55,520 bases of DNA, taken from Luteibaculum oceani. GTDB taxonomy: Bacteria; Bacteroidota; Bacteroidia; Flavobacteriales_D; Luteibaculaceae. Shown here piece after piece: positions 9,368 through 18,392 of this stretch; the stretch's first letter is position 1, and each line of letters opens with the position of its first letter. The DNA lies in assembly GCF_007995015.1 (NCBI RefSeq), contig NZ_VORB01000012.1:1-55520 (forward strand), written 5' to 3'. Under the pieces are notes generated by a model. The model saw only the letters and a program-made list of their open reading frames with translations, ran no database searches and was not told the origin of the DNA. The translations under genes and the position numbers were made by a program.

Positions 9368-9883
9368 TTGGGAAAACTAGCTAAAATACTACTCAGAACC
9401 CTTTTAATTGTTCTTATCCAAGTATGGATTTTAGACCAAGTAAATATTATGGGTACTTGGGTTGTGCTTTTTATTTACCCACTGGCCATTATAAAGCTTC
9501 CTGTTAAAATCCCAACTATTCCATCCATGCTAATTGGTTTGGCCATTGGATTATTGGTGGATGTATTTACTGGCACCTATGGATTAAACGCATCATGCGG
9601 GTTAATCCTCGGTTATTTAAAACCGAAAATAATCGCTCTTATTAGTGGTAGAGAAGAATTAGAGGAGATTCAGGAACCTGGATTGTTTAGACCAGGATTA
9701 CAATGGTTTCTTACCCTAACCTTATTCATTCTGCTGGCCCACTCACTTTGGTATTTTAATCTTTCGCAATTCCAATTGAGCAGCTTTTTTAAAATACAGG
9801 GAAGAGCCCTTCTGAGTACGTTATTTAGTTTTTTACTGATAATTTTGGCCGAAGTCCTATTCGCTAACCAAAAAAGAAAATAA
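9368..9883 (+). CDS. mreD: Rod shape-determining protein MreD
   Basis: Polytopic inner-membrane elongasome component of 171 aa with about five hydrophobic helices. Sequence conservation in MreD is low, and the call leans on position between mreC and pbp2, length and hydrophobic pattern, including the IGLAIGLLVDVFTGTYGLNA segment typical of Bacteroidota MreD. The start used is TTG at 9368, 3 bases after the mreC stop; no ATG occurs nearby in frame before the first helix. Confidence 0.88.
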   Translation: MGKLAKILLRTLLIVLIQVWILDQVNIMGTWVVLFIYPLAIIKLPVKIPTIPSMLIGLAIGLLVDVFTGTYGLNASCGLILGYLKPKIIALISGREELEEIQEPGLFRPGLQWFLTLTLFILLAHSLWYFNLSQFQLSSFFKIQGRALLSTLFSFLLIILAEVLFANQKRK

Positions 9884-9887
9884 TTCC

Positions 9888-11690
9888 ATGTCCAATTATT
9901 CCAGAAGACCGGTACTGCTGGTACTCTTTGTGTTAATTGGATTTATTTTTCTAGTTCGTTTATTTTTCCTCCAAGTAGTTGACAATTCCTGGAAAGCCCA
10001 GGCGGCGAGCATGTCGGAGAGAAGAATCATCCAGTATCCTGCCCGGGGTATTGTCTTCGACCGAAATGGCGAAGAATTAGTCACAAACATCCCCGTTTAC
10101 GACTTAATGGTACTTCCAAGGGATCTGGAACCTATGGATACTGCCCTTTTTTGCGATTTGGTGGGTGTGAGTAAAGAAGATTTTATCAAGCGCATCAAAG
10201 CTGCCAAGGCTTATTCATACCGTAAAGCATCAATCTTCGAGAAACAAATACCGGCCGGGGATTACGGGAAAATAGCCGAGCAACTCTATCAATTTCCTGG
10301 GTTTTATGGTCAAAGTAGAACCTTAAGAACCTATCCACAAAGAACTGCGGCTCACGTACTAGGTTACATTGGCGAAGTTTCTGGTCCACAGATAGAACGA
10401 AATCCTTATTACAAAAAGGGCGATTACGTTGGCTACAATGGAATAGAGAAATACTACGAAGAGGTTTTACGTGGAGAAAGGGGAGTAAACTACGTTGTTG
10501 TAGATGTTCACAACAATACCCAAGGATCGTACAAAGATGGATTGTATGACACCTTACCCCGAGCTGGAGAAAACATTTATTTAAGCCTAGACGCCGAATT
10601 ACAGCAATACACAGAAAAATTGCTTCAGGGTAAAAGAGGAGCGGTTGTTGCCATCGAACCCTCAACGGGCGAAATCTTAGCACTAGCCAATAACCCAAAA
10701 TACGACCCCAACCTGTTAATAGGACGCGTAAGAAGTAAAAACTACAACAAACTACTCCGCGATACCCTTAAACCTCTTTTTAACCGTGCTTTAATGTCGA
10801 GGTATCCTCCTGGGTCTACTTTCAAATTGATCAATGGGCTTATTGGTCTACAAGAGGGGGTAATCGATCCCAATACCTCTTTTAGATGTCGGGGTGGTTA
10901 TTTTTATCCGGGCGGCAAAGTAGGTTGCCACGACCACAGCAGTCCAGTGCGTCTTAATTATTCAATCACCACCAGCTGTAACGCCTATTACTGCAATGTT
11001 TTTAAGAATTTAATGGACAATGGTGGTGACACCGAAGCGAATTATAAAAAATGGAGAACCTATCTAAGTGATTTTGGATTAGGTAAATCTCTGGGAATAG
11101 ATCTTCCATCTGAAAACAGCGGTTTTATACCCGAAACAACGTACTACGATAAATTCTACGGACGCAATAGATGGAAAGGTCTTACCATCATATCGCTAGC
11201 TATAGGACAAGGGGAAATTGGAATTTCTCCAGTGCAAATGGCGAATATGTGTGCAACCATTGCCAATAGAGGGTACTATATAACCCCACATTTCATTAAA
11301 AAATTCGAGAATAATCCAGATTCACTACCAGAAATATATACCCAGAAAAATAAAATAGACATAGATTCTACGTACTGGGAATTGGTGGTAGACGGAATGG
11401 AAAACGTGGTCTTAAATGGTACCGGACGAAGAGCACATTTCTCCGATAGCATTTCGGTATGTGGAAAAACAGGAACTGCACAAAACCCACACGGGAAAGA
11501 TCACTCAATTTTTATTGCATTCGCCCCAAAAGGCAATCCTAAAATTGCGGTGGCGGTTTACGTAGAAAATGTTGGATTTGGAAGTACCTGGGCTGCCCCT
11601 ATTGCCAGTTTAACTATTGAGAAATATCTAACCCGAAAAATTACCAGGAAGACTTTAGAAGACCGAATGTTTAATGCCGATTTACTTTGA
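9888..11690 (+). CDS. mrdA: Penicillin-binding protein 2 (elongasome transpeptidase)
   Basis: Class B penicillin-binding protein that cross-links peptidoglycan during elongation together with RodA. The 600 aa protein has an N-terminal membrane anchor (about 9-29), a PBP dimerisation/pedestal domain (about 50-220) and a C-terminal transpeptidase domain. Active-site motifs are SxxK at Ser310-Thr-Phe-Lys313 (PPGSTFK), SxN in TTSCNAYY, and KTG in CGKTGTAQNPHG. Follows mreD by 4 bases, and its TGA overlaps the TTG start of rodA. Confidence 0.96.
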   Translation: MSNYSRRPVLLVLFVLIGFIFLVRLFFLQVVDNSWKAQAASMSERRIIQYPARGIVFDRNGEELVTNIPVYDLMVLPRDLEPMDTALFCDLVGVSKEDFIKRIKAAKAYSYRKASIFEKQIPAGDYGKIAEQLYQFPGFYGQSRTLRTYPQRTAAHVLGYIGEVSGPQIERNPYYKKGDYVGYNGIEKYYEEVLRGERGVNYVVVDVHNNTQGSYKDGLYDTLPRAGENIYLSLDAELQQYTEKLLQGKRGAVVAIEPSTGEILALANNPKYDPNLLIGRVRSKNYNKLLRDTLKPLFNRALMSRYPPGSTFKLINGLIGLQEGVIDPNTSFRCRGGYFYPGGKVGCHDHSSPVRLNYSITTSCNAYYCNVFKNLMDNGGDTEANYKKWRTYLSDFGLGKSLGIDLPSENSGFIPETTYYDKFYGRNRWKGLTIISLAIGQGEIGISPVQMANMCATIANRGYYITPHFIKKFENNPDSLPEIYTQKNKIDIDSTYWELVVDGMENVVLNGTGRRAHFSDSISVCGKTGTAQNPHGKDHSIFIAFAPKGNPKIAVAVYVENVGFGSTWAAPIASLTIEKYLTRKITRKTLEDRMFNADLL

Positions 11691-13015
11691 TAGATAACCG
11701 TAGAAATAAAATTTGGAGCAACATAGATTGGCTATTGGTGGCCATAGTAGTTTTATTGGCGCTTTTCGGTTGGATTAATATTTATGCGGCCAATTTTAAT
11801 GAGTCCTATCCCAATATTTTTTCTCTTAATCAGGAATATGGAAAACAAGGGATGTGGATGGTTATTGCGGTTGTGGCGGGCTTTATAATTTTACTTACCG
11901 ATGGTTTCCTTTTCCTCAGGATTGCCCCTGTTATCTACATCATATTTACTTTACTACTGGTACTTGTACTCTTGGTCGGAAAAGAGGTAAATGGAGCAAA
12001 ATCTTGGTTCGGTATCGGCTCTTTTGGTATACAACCTGCTGAATTCGCCAAGCTCGCAACTTGTTTATTTATCGCCAATATTTTAAGAGATACGAGTAAA
12101 AATATTTCTGCCTCTCTTTACTTTAAAATTGCCCTGTGCATTGGTTTTCCAGCTCTTTTAATTCTTCTTCAGCCCGATACGGGAACAGCAATTGTTTTCT
12201 CTGCTTTTTTTCTGGTGTTGTACAGAGAAGAGTTAGTAGGAAACATAATTTTTTCGGCTATTCTGGCCCTTTTTATAGCGGTTTTAGTGCTTATCATGCA
12301 AAACAACAGCTATGCCCTTCCCTTTTCAGACATTGTTGTAAATGGGAAATATTATTTCATGGGGATACTCTTTTCACTTGGAACAATTTCCTTTCTCATT
12401 GCTAAGCGATTTGTTTTAAAGAGAAGTAGAAAGAAGTTTATGTGGATTATAGCGGCATTAACCGTAGCATCCATGCTTTTTAGTGGGGCGGTGGATTTTG
12501 TATTTAACAAAGGATTAAGCCCTCATCAAAAGAAGAGAGTCGAGATTTTACTGGGATTAGACGACGATCCCCAAGGTGCGGGATACAACGTAAGGCAAAG
12601 TAAAATCGCTATAGGCTCCGGTGGATTTGCGGGGAAAGGATTTTTACAAGGGTCTTTAACTCGATTTAAATTCGTTCCCATGCAGAGTACAGACTTTATT
12701 TTCTGTACCGTTGGAGAAGAGTGGGGATTCTTAGGAACCGCCTTTGTAATAATCTTATACATAGCATTATTAATTAGGCTTACGGCCATAGCCGAGCGGC
12801 AGCGAAGTAGCTTCTCTAGGATATTCACGTATAGTGTCGCTTGTATTCTATTCCTACACTTTACCATAAACATTGGTATGGCTATTGGACTGGCTCCGGT
12901 AATTGGAATTCCCCTTCCATTTTTTAGCTACGGAGGTAGCTCCCTGCTATCCTTTTTTGTTATGATAGCCATAGTGCTTAGACTAGACTCCCAGCGATTG
13001 GATATTTTAAGATAA
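11687..13015 (+). CDS. rodA: Peptidoglycan glycosyltransferase RodA (SEDS)
   Basis: SEDS-family glycan polymerase of the elongasome. The 442 aa protein has about ten transmembrane segments. The large loop contains DPQGAGYNVRQSKIAIGSGG, followed by GFLQGSLTRFKFVPMQSTDFI and the C-terminal GIPLPFFSYGGSSLL signature. The TTG start at 11687 overlaps the pbp2 stop as TTGA, indicating translational coupling and a stoichiometric PBP2-RodA pair. A short loop region around residues 215-245 is somewhat longer than in Escherichia coli RodA, as is common in Bacteroidota. Confidence 0.95.
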   Translation: MIDNRRNKIWSNIDWLLVAIVVLLALFGWINIYAANFNESYPNIFSLNQEYGKQGMWMVIAVVAGFIILLTDGFLFLRIAPVIYIIFTLLLVLVLLVGKEVNGAKSWFGIGSFGIQPAEFAKLATCLFIANILRDTSKNISASLYFKIALCIGFPALLILLQPDTGTAIVFSAFFLVLYREELVGNIIFSAILALFIAVLVLIMQNNSYALPFSDIVVNGKYYFMGILFSLGTISFLIAKRFVLKRSRKKFMWIIAALTVASMLFSGAVDFVFNKGLSPHQKKRVEILLGLDDDPQGAGYNVRQSKIAIGSGGFAGKGFLQGSLTRFKFVPMQSTDFIFCTVGEEWGFLGTAFVIILYIALLIRLTAIAERQRSSFSRIFTYSVACILFLHFTINIGMAIGLAPVIGIPLPFFSYGGSSLLSFFVMIAIVLRLDSQRLDILR

Positions 13016-13082
13016 GTATCGGATAATCAGGGGAATTAACAGAATTTCTTCCGAAATAATCGTTAAGCCCAATAAGAGTCCC

Positions 13083-13090
13083 TACCTTTG
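13083..13090 (+). promoter_or_regulatory. Putative -7 box of FKBP gene
   Basis: TACCTTTG is an exact TAnnTTTG match 23 bases before the ATG at 13114. The -33 region shows only a weak GTTA at 13062-13065. Confidence 0.5.
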
Positions 13091-13113
13091 CATGGAATTT
13101 AGAAAAAAGTAAC

Positions 13114-13542
13114 ATGAGTAAAGTAAAAGCGAATGACACTATTAAGGTGCATTACACTGGTAAATTAAACGACGGACAAGTATTTGATAGCTCATTGCAG
13201 CGCGATCCGTTAGAAGTTACTTTAGGACAAGGCGCTTTAATCCCAGGATTCGAAAAGGGATTGATTGATATGGAAGTAAACGAGAGTAAAACCATTACCA
13301 TTCCTAAAGAAGAAGCTTACGGAGAGGTAAGAGAAGAATTGTTTCAAAAGGTACCTAAATCTAACCTTCCACAAGATATGCAACCAGAGGTTGGTATGGG
13401 ATTAGTTGCTACTACTCAAGATGGTGGTGAGCAACAACTTCGCATTGCTGAGGTATTAGATAACGATATCGTAGTGGATGCAAATCACCCACTTGCTGGA
13501 CAAGATTTAACCTTCGAACTTAAGCTTGTAGAGATCAAGTAA
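13114..13542 (+). CDS. FKBP-type peptidyl-prolyl isomerase, SlyD-like
   Basis: Cytoplasmic proline isomerase and chaperone. The 142 aa protein has a split FKBP domain: an N-terminal part with VHYTGKLNDGQVFDSS and LIPGFEKGL, an inserted IF (chaperone flap) domain at about residues 70-120, and C-terminal HPLAGQDLTFELKLVEI. This is the SlyD/FkpB arrangement, but the His/Cys-rich metal-binding tail of E. coli SlyD is absent. Own promoter and terminator, so probably monocistronic. Confidence 0.93.
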   Translation: MSKVKANDTIKVHYTGKLNDGQVFDSSLQRDPLEVTLGQGALIPGFEKGLIDMEVNESKTITIPKEEAYGEVREELFQKVPKSNLPQDMQPEVGMGLVATTQDGGEQQLRIAEVLDNDIVVDANHPLAGQDLTFELKLVEIK

Positions 13543-13562
13543 TATCTATTTAGCTACTATGG

Positions 13563-13599
13563 AAAGCCATCAATCTTAAGGTTGATGGCTTTTTTTTTG
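13563..13599 (+). terminator. Rho-independent terminator after FKBP gene
   Basis: An 11-bp perfect stem (AAAGCCATCAA, 13563-13573, with TTGATGGCTTT, 13582-13592) with an 8-base loop, running into nine T. Confidence 0.9.
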
Positions 13600-13668
13600 T
13601 CAATATTTCAAGCAACACTTGTCAATATTTTTATCCCCATTTTTAAAATTGACTATGTTCCCCCTATT

Positions 13669-14136
13669 ATGCCACTAACTCCCCTACTAAATAGGTTAAT
13701 ATGGCTTCCTAGATGCTTTTTAGGAGCTTGGCAAGACAGTACCGGAAGGCAATTGCACTTGTGGAGAAATAAGGGCAATAAACTGCTTGTAAGCATACAC
13801 GGAGCCGATAAGCAGCCTTTTACTTTGTCTGACCTAGACGAAAATACTTGGCCCTCCATAGACCTTGAAGGCACACTTAAATACAATAAAAGCAACGATA
13901 CTTCCTACATTTCTATAGAAGCGGGACAATCTGGCCTGGGACCAACATATGAACTGTATTTATGTCTATGGAATAAAAGAGGACTAACCCCTTATTCGTG
14001 GTTAAATAAAAAGGGGATTCCCATAATAAAACCCAATATTGGATTAGGCCTTTACGACGATTGGGAAGATCATCTTGGAGTACCGTGGGCCTGGCCTCTC
14101 GAAGATTTTCACAAAAAAATACCCCGACCAAAATAG
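13669..14136 (+). CDS. Hypothetical protein, unrecognised
   Basis: The frame opens at a TTG inside the preceding terminator (13582), so that start is implausible. The ATG at 13669 gives 155 aa. The protein is soluble by composition, rich in Trp and Pro, with no signal peptide, transmembrane segment or motif that I recognise. Codon pattern resembles a real gene, and the CDS runs directly into a terminator hairpin that uses its last bases. Convergent with the PPIase gene. Function unknown. Confidence 0.6.
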   Translation: MPLTPLLNRLIWLPRCFLGAWQDSTGRQLHLWRNKGNKLLVSIHGADKQPFTLSDLDENTWPSIDLEGTLKYNKSNDTSYISIEAGQSGLGPTYELYLCLWNKRGLTPYSWLNKKGIPIIKPNIGLGLYDDWEDHLGVPWAWPLEDFHKKIPRPK

Positions 14137-14147
14137 CCGGGGTATTT
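14117..14147. terminator. Bidirectional terminator between convergent genes
   Basis: AAATACCCCG (14117-14126) pairs with CGGGGTATTT (14138-14147), 11-base loop. The stem overlaps the last codons of the upstream CDS. Flanking A/T runs on both sides allow it to serve the convergent PPIase gene too. Confidence 0.7.
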
Positions 14148-14187
14148 ACAAGCTGTGAGTTATTTATTAATTAATTCGAGCTCTAAT

Positions 14188-16260
14188 TTAATAGAAGTAT
14201 TTGTAACGCTCATCCTTAATGTCTGCTTTATCTACTAAAGCTTGGTATGCGCTATTTTGAGTTCGTTGAACTAATTTTCTTCTTTCAGAGATAATATTAG
14301 ATGCATAGCTAGTGGTTTCGGCTGGCTCAGTTACAGATGTAACCTTAACAACATAAACTCCAAGTTCTCCTTTTAAAGGTACAGAAACACTTCCCTCAGG
14401 TAGGGTAGCTATTTGTCCAACAACTTTTGGCTCTCTTCCAGCTCCAGCAATTGTTACCGAGCTAAAAGTAGAGGTTGCTTGTTTTACAGTTGATTCAACA
14501 GCAGTTGCAATTTCCTGTAAGTCTGAACCTTTCATTTCAGCCATTAGCTTTTCTGCCTTTTTCTCTCTTAACAACTCGCGTTGCATTTGAGCACGAACTT
14601 TCTCTAAAGACGGCTCTCCTTCTTCAGAAATATCGGTTAGAATGGCTACTACAAACTGGTTGTCTAATTCAAGTGGCTCAGACACCTGACCTAATTCAGC
14701 ACCAATCATCCATCTAGCTACCTTTTGAGCGTTAGCACCTAAACCTGGAAGGAAAGTAGATCCAGGGGCTACGTCATTTGCTTCTCGTACTTGGTATCCC
14801 TTCTCTTCTGCTGCAGCATAAAATGCTTCCTCGTTATCGTTGCTGATACTAAATTCAGAGGCAGTGTTGTAAACCTCTTCAATTGTTTCGGTAGATGCCT
14901 GAATAGCACGGCTGATAGTAGCTAATTGTACTTGCTCTACTTCTCTTCTATCCAATACCTCGATAACGTGTACACCAAACTGAGATGTAGCTTTGGTTAA
15001 TTCACCCTTTTTAGCGTCGAATGCAGCTTTTTCGAATGGAGCAACCATTTGACCTTTGCCAAACCAATCAAGATTTCCACCATTAGCAGCTGACCCTCGG
15101 TCTTCAGAAATTTGAGCAGCTAATGCTTCGAAATTCTTGTTCTTCTTAATTACACGAATTAAAGAATCTGCTTTAGCCTCGATATCCTCTATGGTTTCCG
15201 TTCCAGTAGGCTTAAGTAAAATGTGTCTTGCGTTTACTTCAGGAACTTTACCATTAACTACAACCTTAGAAATTTTCATCGCTCCGGCTTGCTCGTATGG
15301 CCCCACAACCGAACCAACAGAAGCATTAAGAATTAATGAATCGGTAGTTGCATCAGTACTTCCTTCAGTATAAACAAGTGGACGGTAAAATTGAACATCA
15401 CCGTTTAACATTACAAAATCAGTATCGTTATCGGTTTGAGCGAACTCATTCTTAAGATCTACTAACTCGCGACGAATAGCATCTCTATCTTCTTGAGTAG
15501 CCGTTTTTTGGAAAACGATAAAATCAATAGATCTACTTTCAGCTTGCTTAAATCTAGCCTCAGATTTGTGCTCGTTGTAGTAATCTTCTAATTCGTCTTC
15601 AGTAAAGGATATCAATGAATCGCTAACCGCATTGTAATTTTTCATCACATAATCGAAAGCAAATTGCTTGTTAAGTGCTACGTAATTGTGCTTTCCTTGC
15701 ACTTGGTTTACGTAAATTCCTTTTTCGATTAGGTTGAAATACTTTTGATTTAATCGAGTTTCAATCACATTTTCCTTTTGCAGCTTCCAATACATAGGAT
15801 ATTGCTCCTGGATAACCGCAAAGAATTGTCTTACGTTATTGGGTTCAAATTGCCCAGTTTCTGGATTTTGGAATTGCTGATTGGTACGAATAAATTCTAG
15901 GATGTTAGAACCAAATCTAACATCATCGTACTCTTCTCTAGGAACACTTAGTCCAAGTGCTTCGATTTCTTTTGAGATGGTATTCTCGCGAATGAATTGA
16001 TTCCAAACTTGTTCACGCAGTTGTTGTTTGGTGTTCTCATTTACAGTAGCTCCAACACTTTTTTGAGCTTCTGCAATCTCCTCCACGCGATATTCAAATT
16101 CGCGGGTATCAATTTCATTTCCGTCGATTTCTCCAACTATTATTTCTTGGCGGCCTCCACCCCCACTAAAGAAGTCTCCTAAAATAAAGGCGGCCATTGC
16201 CCCTCCGATTACTATAAGTAGTAATCCCGATCTTTTTCTGATTTTTCCGATTGTAGCCAT
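14188..16260 (-). CDS. PpiD/SurA-like membrane-anchored peptidyl-prolyl isomerase
   Basis: Periplasmic chaperone/isomerase probably assisting outer-membrane and secreted protein folding. The 690 aa protein starts with a cytoplasmic basic stretch and a single membrane anchor (about residues 11-31), followed by a SurA_N-type helical domain. A parvulin (rotamase) domain lies at about 340-440, with ARHILLK, the LAAQISEDRGSAANGGNLDWFG motif and FGVHVIEVLDRR. A second, poorly conserved parvulin-like region may follow. Architecture and length match PpiD more than soluble SurA. Last gene of the minus-strand envelope cluster. Confidence 0.92.
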   Translation of the reverse strand: MATIGKIRKRSGLLLIVIGGAMAAFILGDFFSGGGGRQEIIVGEIDGNEIDTREFEYRVEEIAEAQKSVGATVNENTKQQLREQVWNQFIRENTISKEIEALGLSVPREEYDDVRFGSNILEFIRTNQQFQNPETGQFEPNNVRQFFAVIQEQYPMYWKLQKENVIETRLNQKYFNLIEKGIYVNQVQGKHNYVALNKQFAFDYVMKNYNAVSDSLISFTEDELEDYYNEHKSEARFKQAESRSIDFIVFQKTATQEDRDAIRRELVDLKNEFAQTDNDTDFVMLNGDVQFYRPLVYTEGSTDATTDSLILNASVGSVVGPYEQAGAMKISKVVVNGKVPEVNARHILLKPTGTETIEDIEAKADSLIRVIKKNKNFEALAAQISEDRGSAANGGNLDWFGKGQMVAPFEKAAFDAKKGELTKATSQFGVHVIEVLDRREVEQVQLATISRAIQASTETIEEVYNTASEFSISNDNEEAFYAAAEEKGYQVREANDVAPGSTFLPGLGANAQKVARWMIGAELGQVSEPLELDNQFVVAILTDISEEGEPSLEKVRAQMQRELLREKKAEKLMAEMKGSDLQEIATAVESTVKQATSTFSSVTIAGAGREPKVVGQIATLPEGSVSVPLKGELGVYVVKVTSVTEPAETTSYASNIISERRKLVQRTQNSAYQALVDKADIKDERYKYFY

Positions 16261-16323
16261 CCAGTGTGATCTTCAATTAAAATTTAAGCTGCGAAAATAG
16301 TGTTGATAGGTGATTTATGAAAG

Positions 16324-17616
16324 TCAAATATCCTGTTTTACTATCACCCTTAGCAATTCTATTTTGGTTTGCGATGCAGACTCCACTGTTAGCAGGTAAT
16401 TCGGAATCTGAATGCGCACTCCTTTTTTTGGAATTTCTCCCAATTGAAATAAAACCAAGCCAGCAAGTGTGTCATATTCTTCACTTTCTGGAAGATTTAA
16501 ACGAAACTTTTCGTTGATTTCATCGATTTCCAATCTCCCAGAGAACAAATATTCGTCGTTTGAAATTTTTATTTCCGTGAGTTCATCGGCATCGTGTTCA
16601 TCTTCAATTTCGCCAACAATTTCTTCAATAACATCCTCTATGGTAAGCATACCAGAGGTTCCACCAAATTCATCTACCACCACCGCAATACCTATTTTGG
16701 TGTCGATAAACTGTTTAAGCGCTTCTTGTATGTTTTTACTTTCTGGAATAATAAATACCTGGCGAAGGATATTTTTTATCGATTCGGGTTTAGCGAATAA
16801 ATCGAAACTGTGCACATAACCAATAACGTTATCTGTATTATCTCGATACACCAGCACCTTACTTAATTTGGTTTCAATAAACTTTTTACGCAGGTTTTCG
16901 AGACTTTCTTCAATATCTATTGCCACAATTTCATTTCTAGGAATCATACAATCCCTAGCTTTAATCTTCGAAAAGTCTAACGCGTTTTGAAAAATCTGGA
17001 TTTCATGACCCACATCTTCCGTATTACTACTTCCCGTTAAAACCTCTTTCACGTAGTGATCTAAATCTACTTTTCCAAAGTTGGGAGTAGATTGGTTGTC
17101 GCTAATAGAAAACCCGAGTACCCTTTTCAATACAAATTCACTAATCCCCACAGTTATAATCATTGGGATCCACAAAAGGAAAAACACAATTACTAGGGGA
17201 AAGGCAAAAATGCTTAACGCATTGTTTGGCTGCACGGAAAACAAAACTTTAGGTAGAAACTCTGCGGTAACCAAAATTATCAATGTAGAAATCAGGGTTT
17301 CGCAAATAAGCGCTTGATAAGAGCCCTCGCCGAACCCAAACCAATGGGTTAAAAAAGGCGTTAGCACCGCCCCCATTTGTATACCAAATATTACCAGGGC
17401 AATGTTGTTTCCCACCAGCATTGCTCCTATGAACTGCGATGGGCGTTTAAATAAAAATCCTAGAATTTTTCCTTGAAAAGTACCCTGCTTATTATCCAAC
17501 TCTATCTTGAGGCGGTTGGCCGATACAAAAGCAATCTCCGACCCTGAGAAAAAGGCCGAAGCTAATATGGTAGCTAGAATAATTAATATACTGACCAGCG
17601 GGTCGTCTGTATCCAT
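16324..17616 (-). CDS. CNNM/CorC (hemolysin C-like) CBS-domain membrane protein
   Basis: Inner-membrane protein of the CNNM/CorC family, linked in studied members to Mg2+ efflux. The 430 aa protein has an N-terminal DUF21 domain with four helices (about 1-190, including FFSGSEIAFVSANR), a CBS pair (about 205-330, with RDCMIPRNEIVAID and VVVDEFGGTSGMLTIEDVIEEIVGEI split across it) and a C-terminal CorC_HlyC domain. Bacteroidota carry a related gliding protein, GldE. The neighbours here (LptC-like, PPIase) rather than gldD/ssb favour the general CorC-like paralogue. Ion specificity is not known. Confidence 0.9.
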   Translation of the reverse strand: MDTDDPLVSILIILATILASAFFSGSEIAFVSANRLKIELDNKQGTFQGKILGFLFKRPSQFIGAMLVGNNIALVIFGIQMGAVLTPFLTHWFGFGEGSYQALICETLISTLIILVTAEFLPKVLFSVQPNNALSIFAFPLVIVFFLLWIPMIITVGISEFVLKRVLGFSISDNQSTPNFGKVDLDHYVKEVLTGSSNTEDVGHEIQIFQNALDFSKIKARDCMIPRNEIVAIDIEESLENLRKKFIETKLSKVLVYRDNTDNVIGYVHSFDLFAKPESIKNILRQVFIIPESKNIQEALKQFIDTKIGIAVVVDEFGGTSGMLTIEDVIEEIVGEIEDEHDADELTEIKISNDEYLFSGRLEIDEINEKFRLNLPESEEYDTLAGLVLFQLGEIPKKGVRIQIPNYLLTVESASQTKIELLRVIVKQDI

Positions 17617-17653
17617 TCAGGGAATCTTAGTGCTGTAAAATTACAATTTAGAT

Positions 17654-17839
17654 TTAGAAATTTCGCTTTCGATAATTTCTTCGCATCCAAAATAAAAAAC
17701 CCGTGAAAACCGAGAAAATCAGCATAATCCAATCCAGTCTATCCAACTTTAACCATTGGTAAAAGAAATTGGCCAGTGTAAGTATGGATAACGCCATCAT
17801 AAAGCGCTCCATAATAAGGTGGTAATGTTTTGCTTTCAT
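17654..17839 (-). CDS. Small two-helix membrane protein
   Basis: A 61-aa protein with two hydrophobic segments (about residues 12-30 and 36-51) and a basic C-terminus, RRNYRKRNF. It begins one base after the stop of the LptC-like gene and precedes the CorC-like gene on the same strand, so it is very likely translated as part of this operon. No family recognised with confidence. Confidence 0.65.
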   Translation of the reverse strand: MKAKHYHLIMERFMMALSILTLANFFYQWLKLDRLDWIMLIFSVFTGFLFWMRRNYRKRNF

Positions 17840-17840
17840 A

Positions 17841-18392
17841 CTATTCTTCTACGGCTATATTTCCCGTAATTTCCATGATTTCGTACTCCTCGAAATTTTG
17901 TTTGGCACGCAATCCATTTCCATAAATCACCCCCGTAGGCTGGGTTATTTTCACAAATTCTCGTGTAACAAATATCCCCGAATCCTGATACCAGGTTAAT
18001 TTTTCAGTATTTAGCTGTTCCCCCTTAACGTTGGTGATAATAACATCTTTTTCGGCATAAACCGTACCCCTCTCTTCCAACCACAACCCGTAATCTGCCT
18101 TCATGGTAGATTCTAACCTACCAATAGAATCGTAGAAATAGGCCTGCAGCCCTTTGGGCATTTCCGTCCAAACTGTATCGCCAGCGTTAAATCTTTGTAT
18201 GTGCTCCGACAACAATCGAGAATTCTTCTTTCCCTTTTCGGAATAAATGATTTCGGTATCAAAAGATTCAGCGTAAGGTTGCAGTTCATTCCCCGAAACC
18301 TTGTTAACCTCCTCATAAGAATTTTGACAAGAAAAAAGCATGACCATGCCGAGGCTGATCATGCTTAATTTATGTTTAAACTCGAAGTTCAT
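17841..18392 (-). CDS. lptC: LptC-like LPS export periplasmic lipoprotein
   Basis: Predicted component of the lipopolysaccharide transport bridge. The 183 aa protein has a lipoprotein signal with the lipid-attachment Cys at residue 22 (MLFSC). Then come beta strands with repeated patterns around TVWTEMPKGLQAYFYDSIG, AEKDVIITNVKGEQLNTEKL and GVIYGNGLRAKQNFEEYEI, which fit the LptC/OstA beta-jellyroll. Bacteroidota LptC is often lipidated and sits in this gene neighbourhood. Starts with no gap after the TPR gene. Specific function inferred from fold pattern and context. Confidence 0.8.
   Translation of the reverse strand: MNFEFKHKLSMISLGMVMLFSCQNSYEEVNKVSGNELQPYAESFDTEIIYSEKGKKNSRLLSEHIQRFNAGDTVWTEMPKGLQAYFYDSIGRLESTMKADYGLWLEERGTVYAEKDVIITNVKGEQLNTEKLTWYQDSGIFVTREFVKITQPTGVIYGNGLRAKQNFEEYEIMEITGNIAVEE

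Noticed and set aside
10195-10698. 167-codon antisense frame inside pbp2
   Set aside because: Fully contained in a gene with intact catalytic motifs; no own start signals or recognisable sequence.
16324-17616. Annotation as gliding protein GldE
   Set aside because: Same superfamily, but the neighbours are those of the general CorC-like paralogue, not gldD or ssb.
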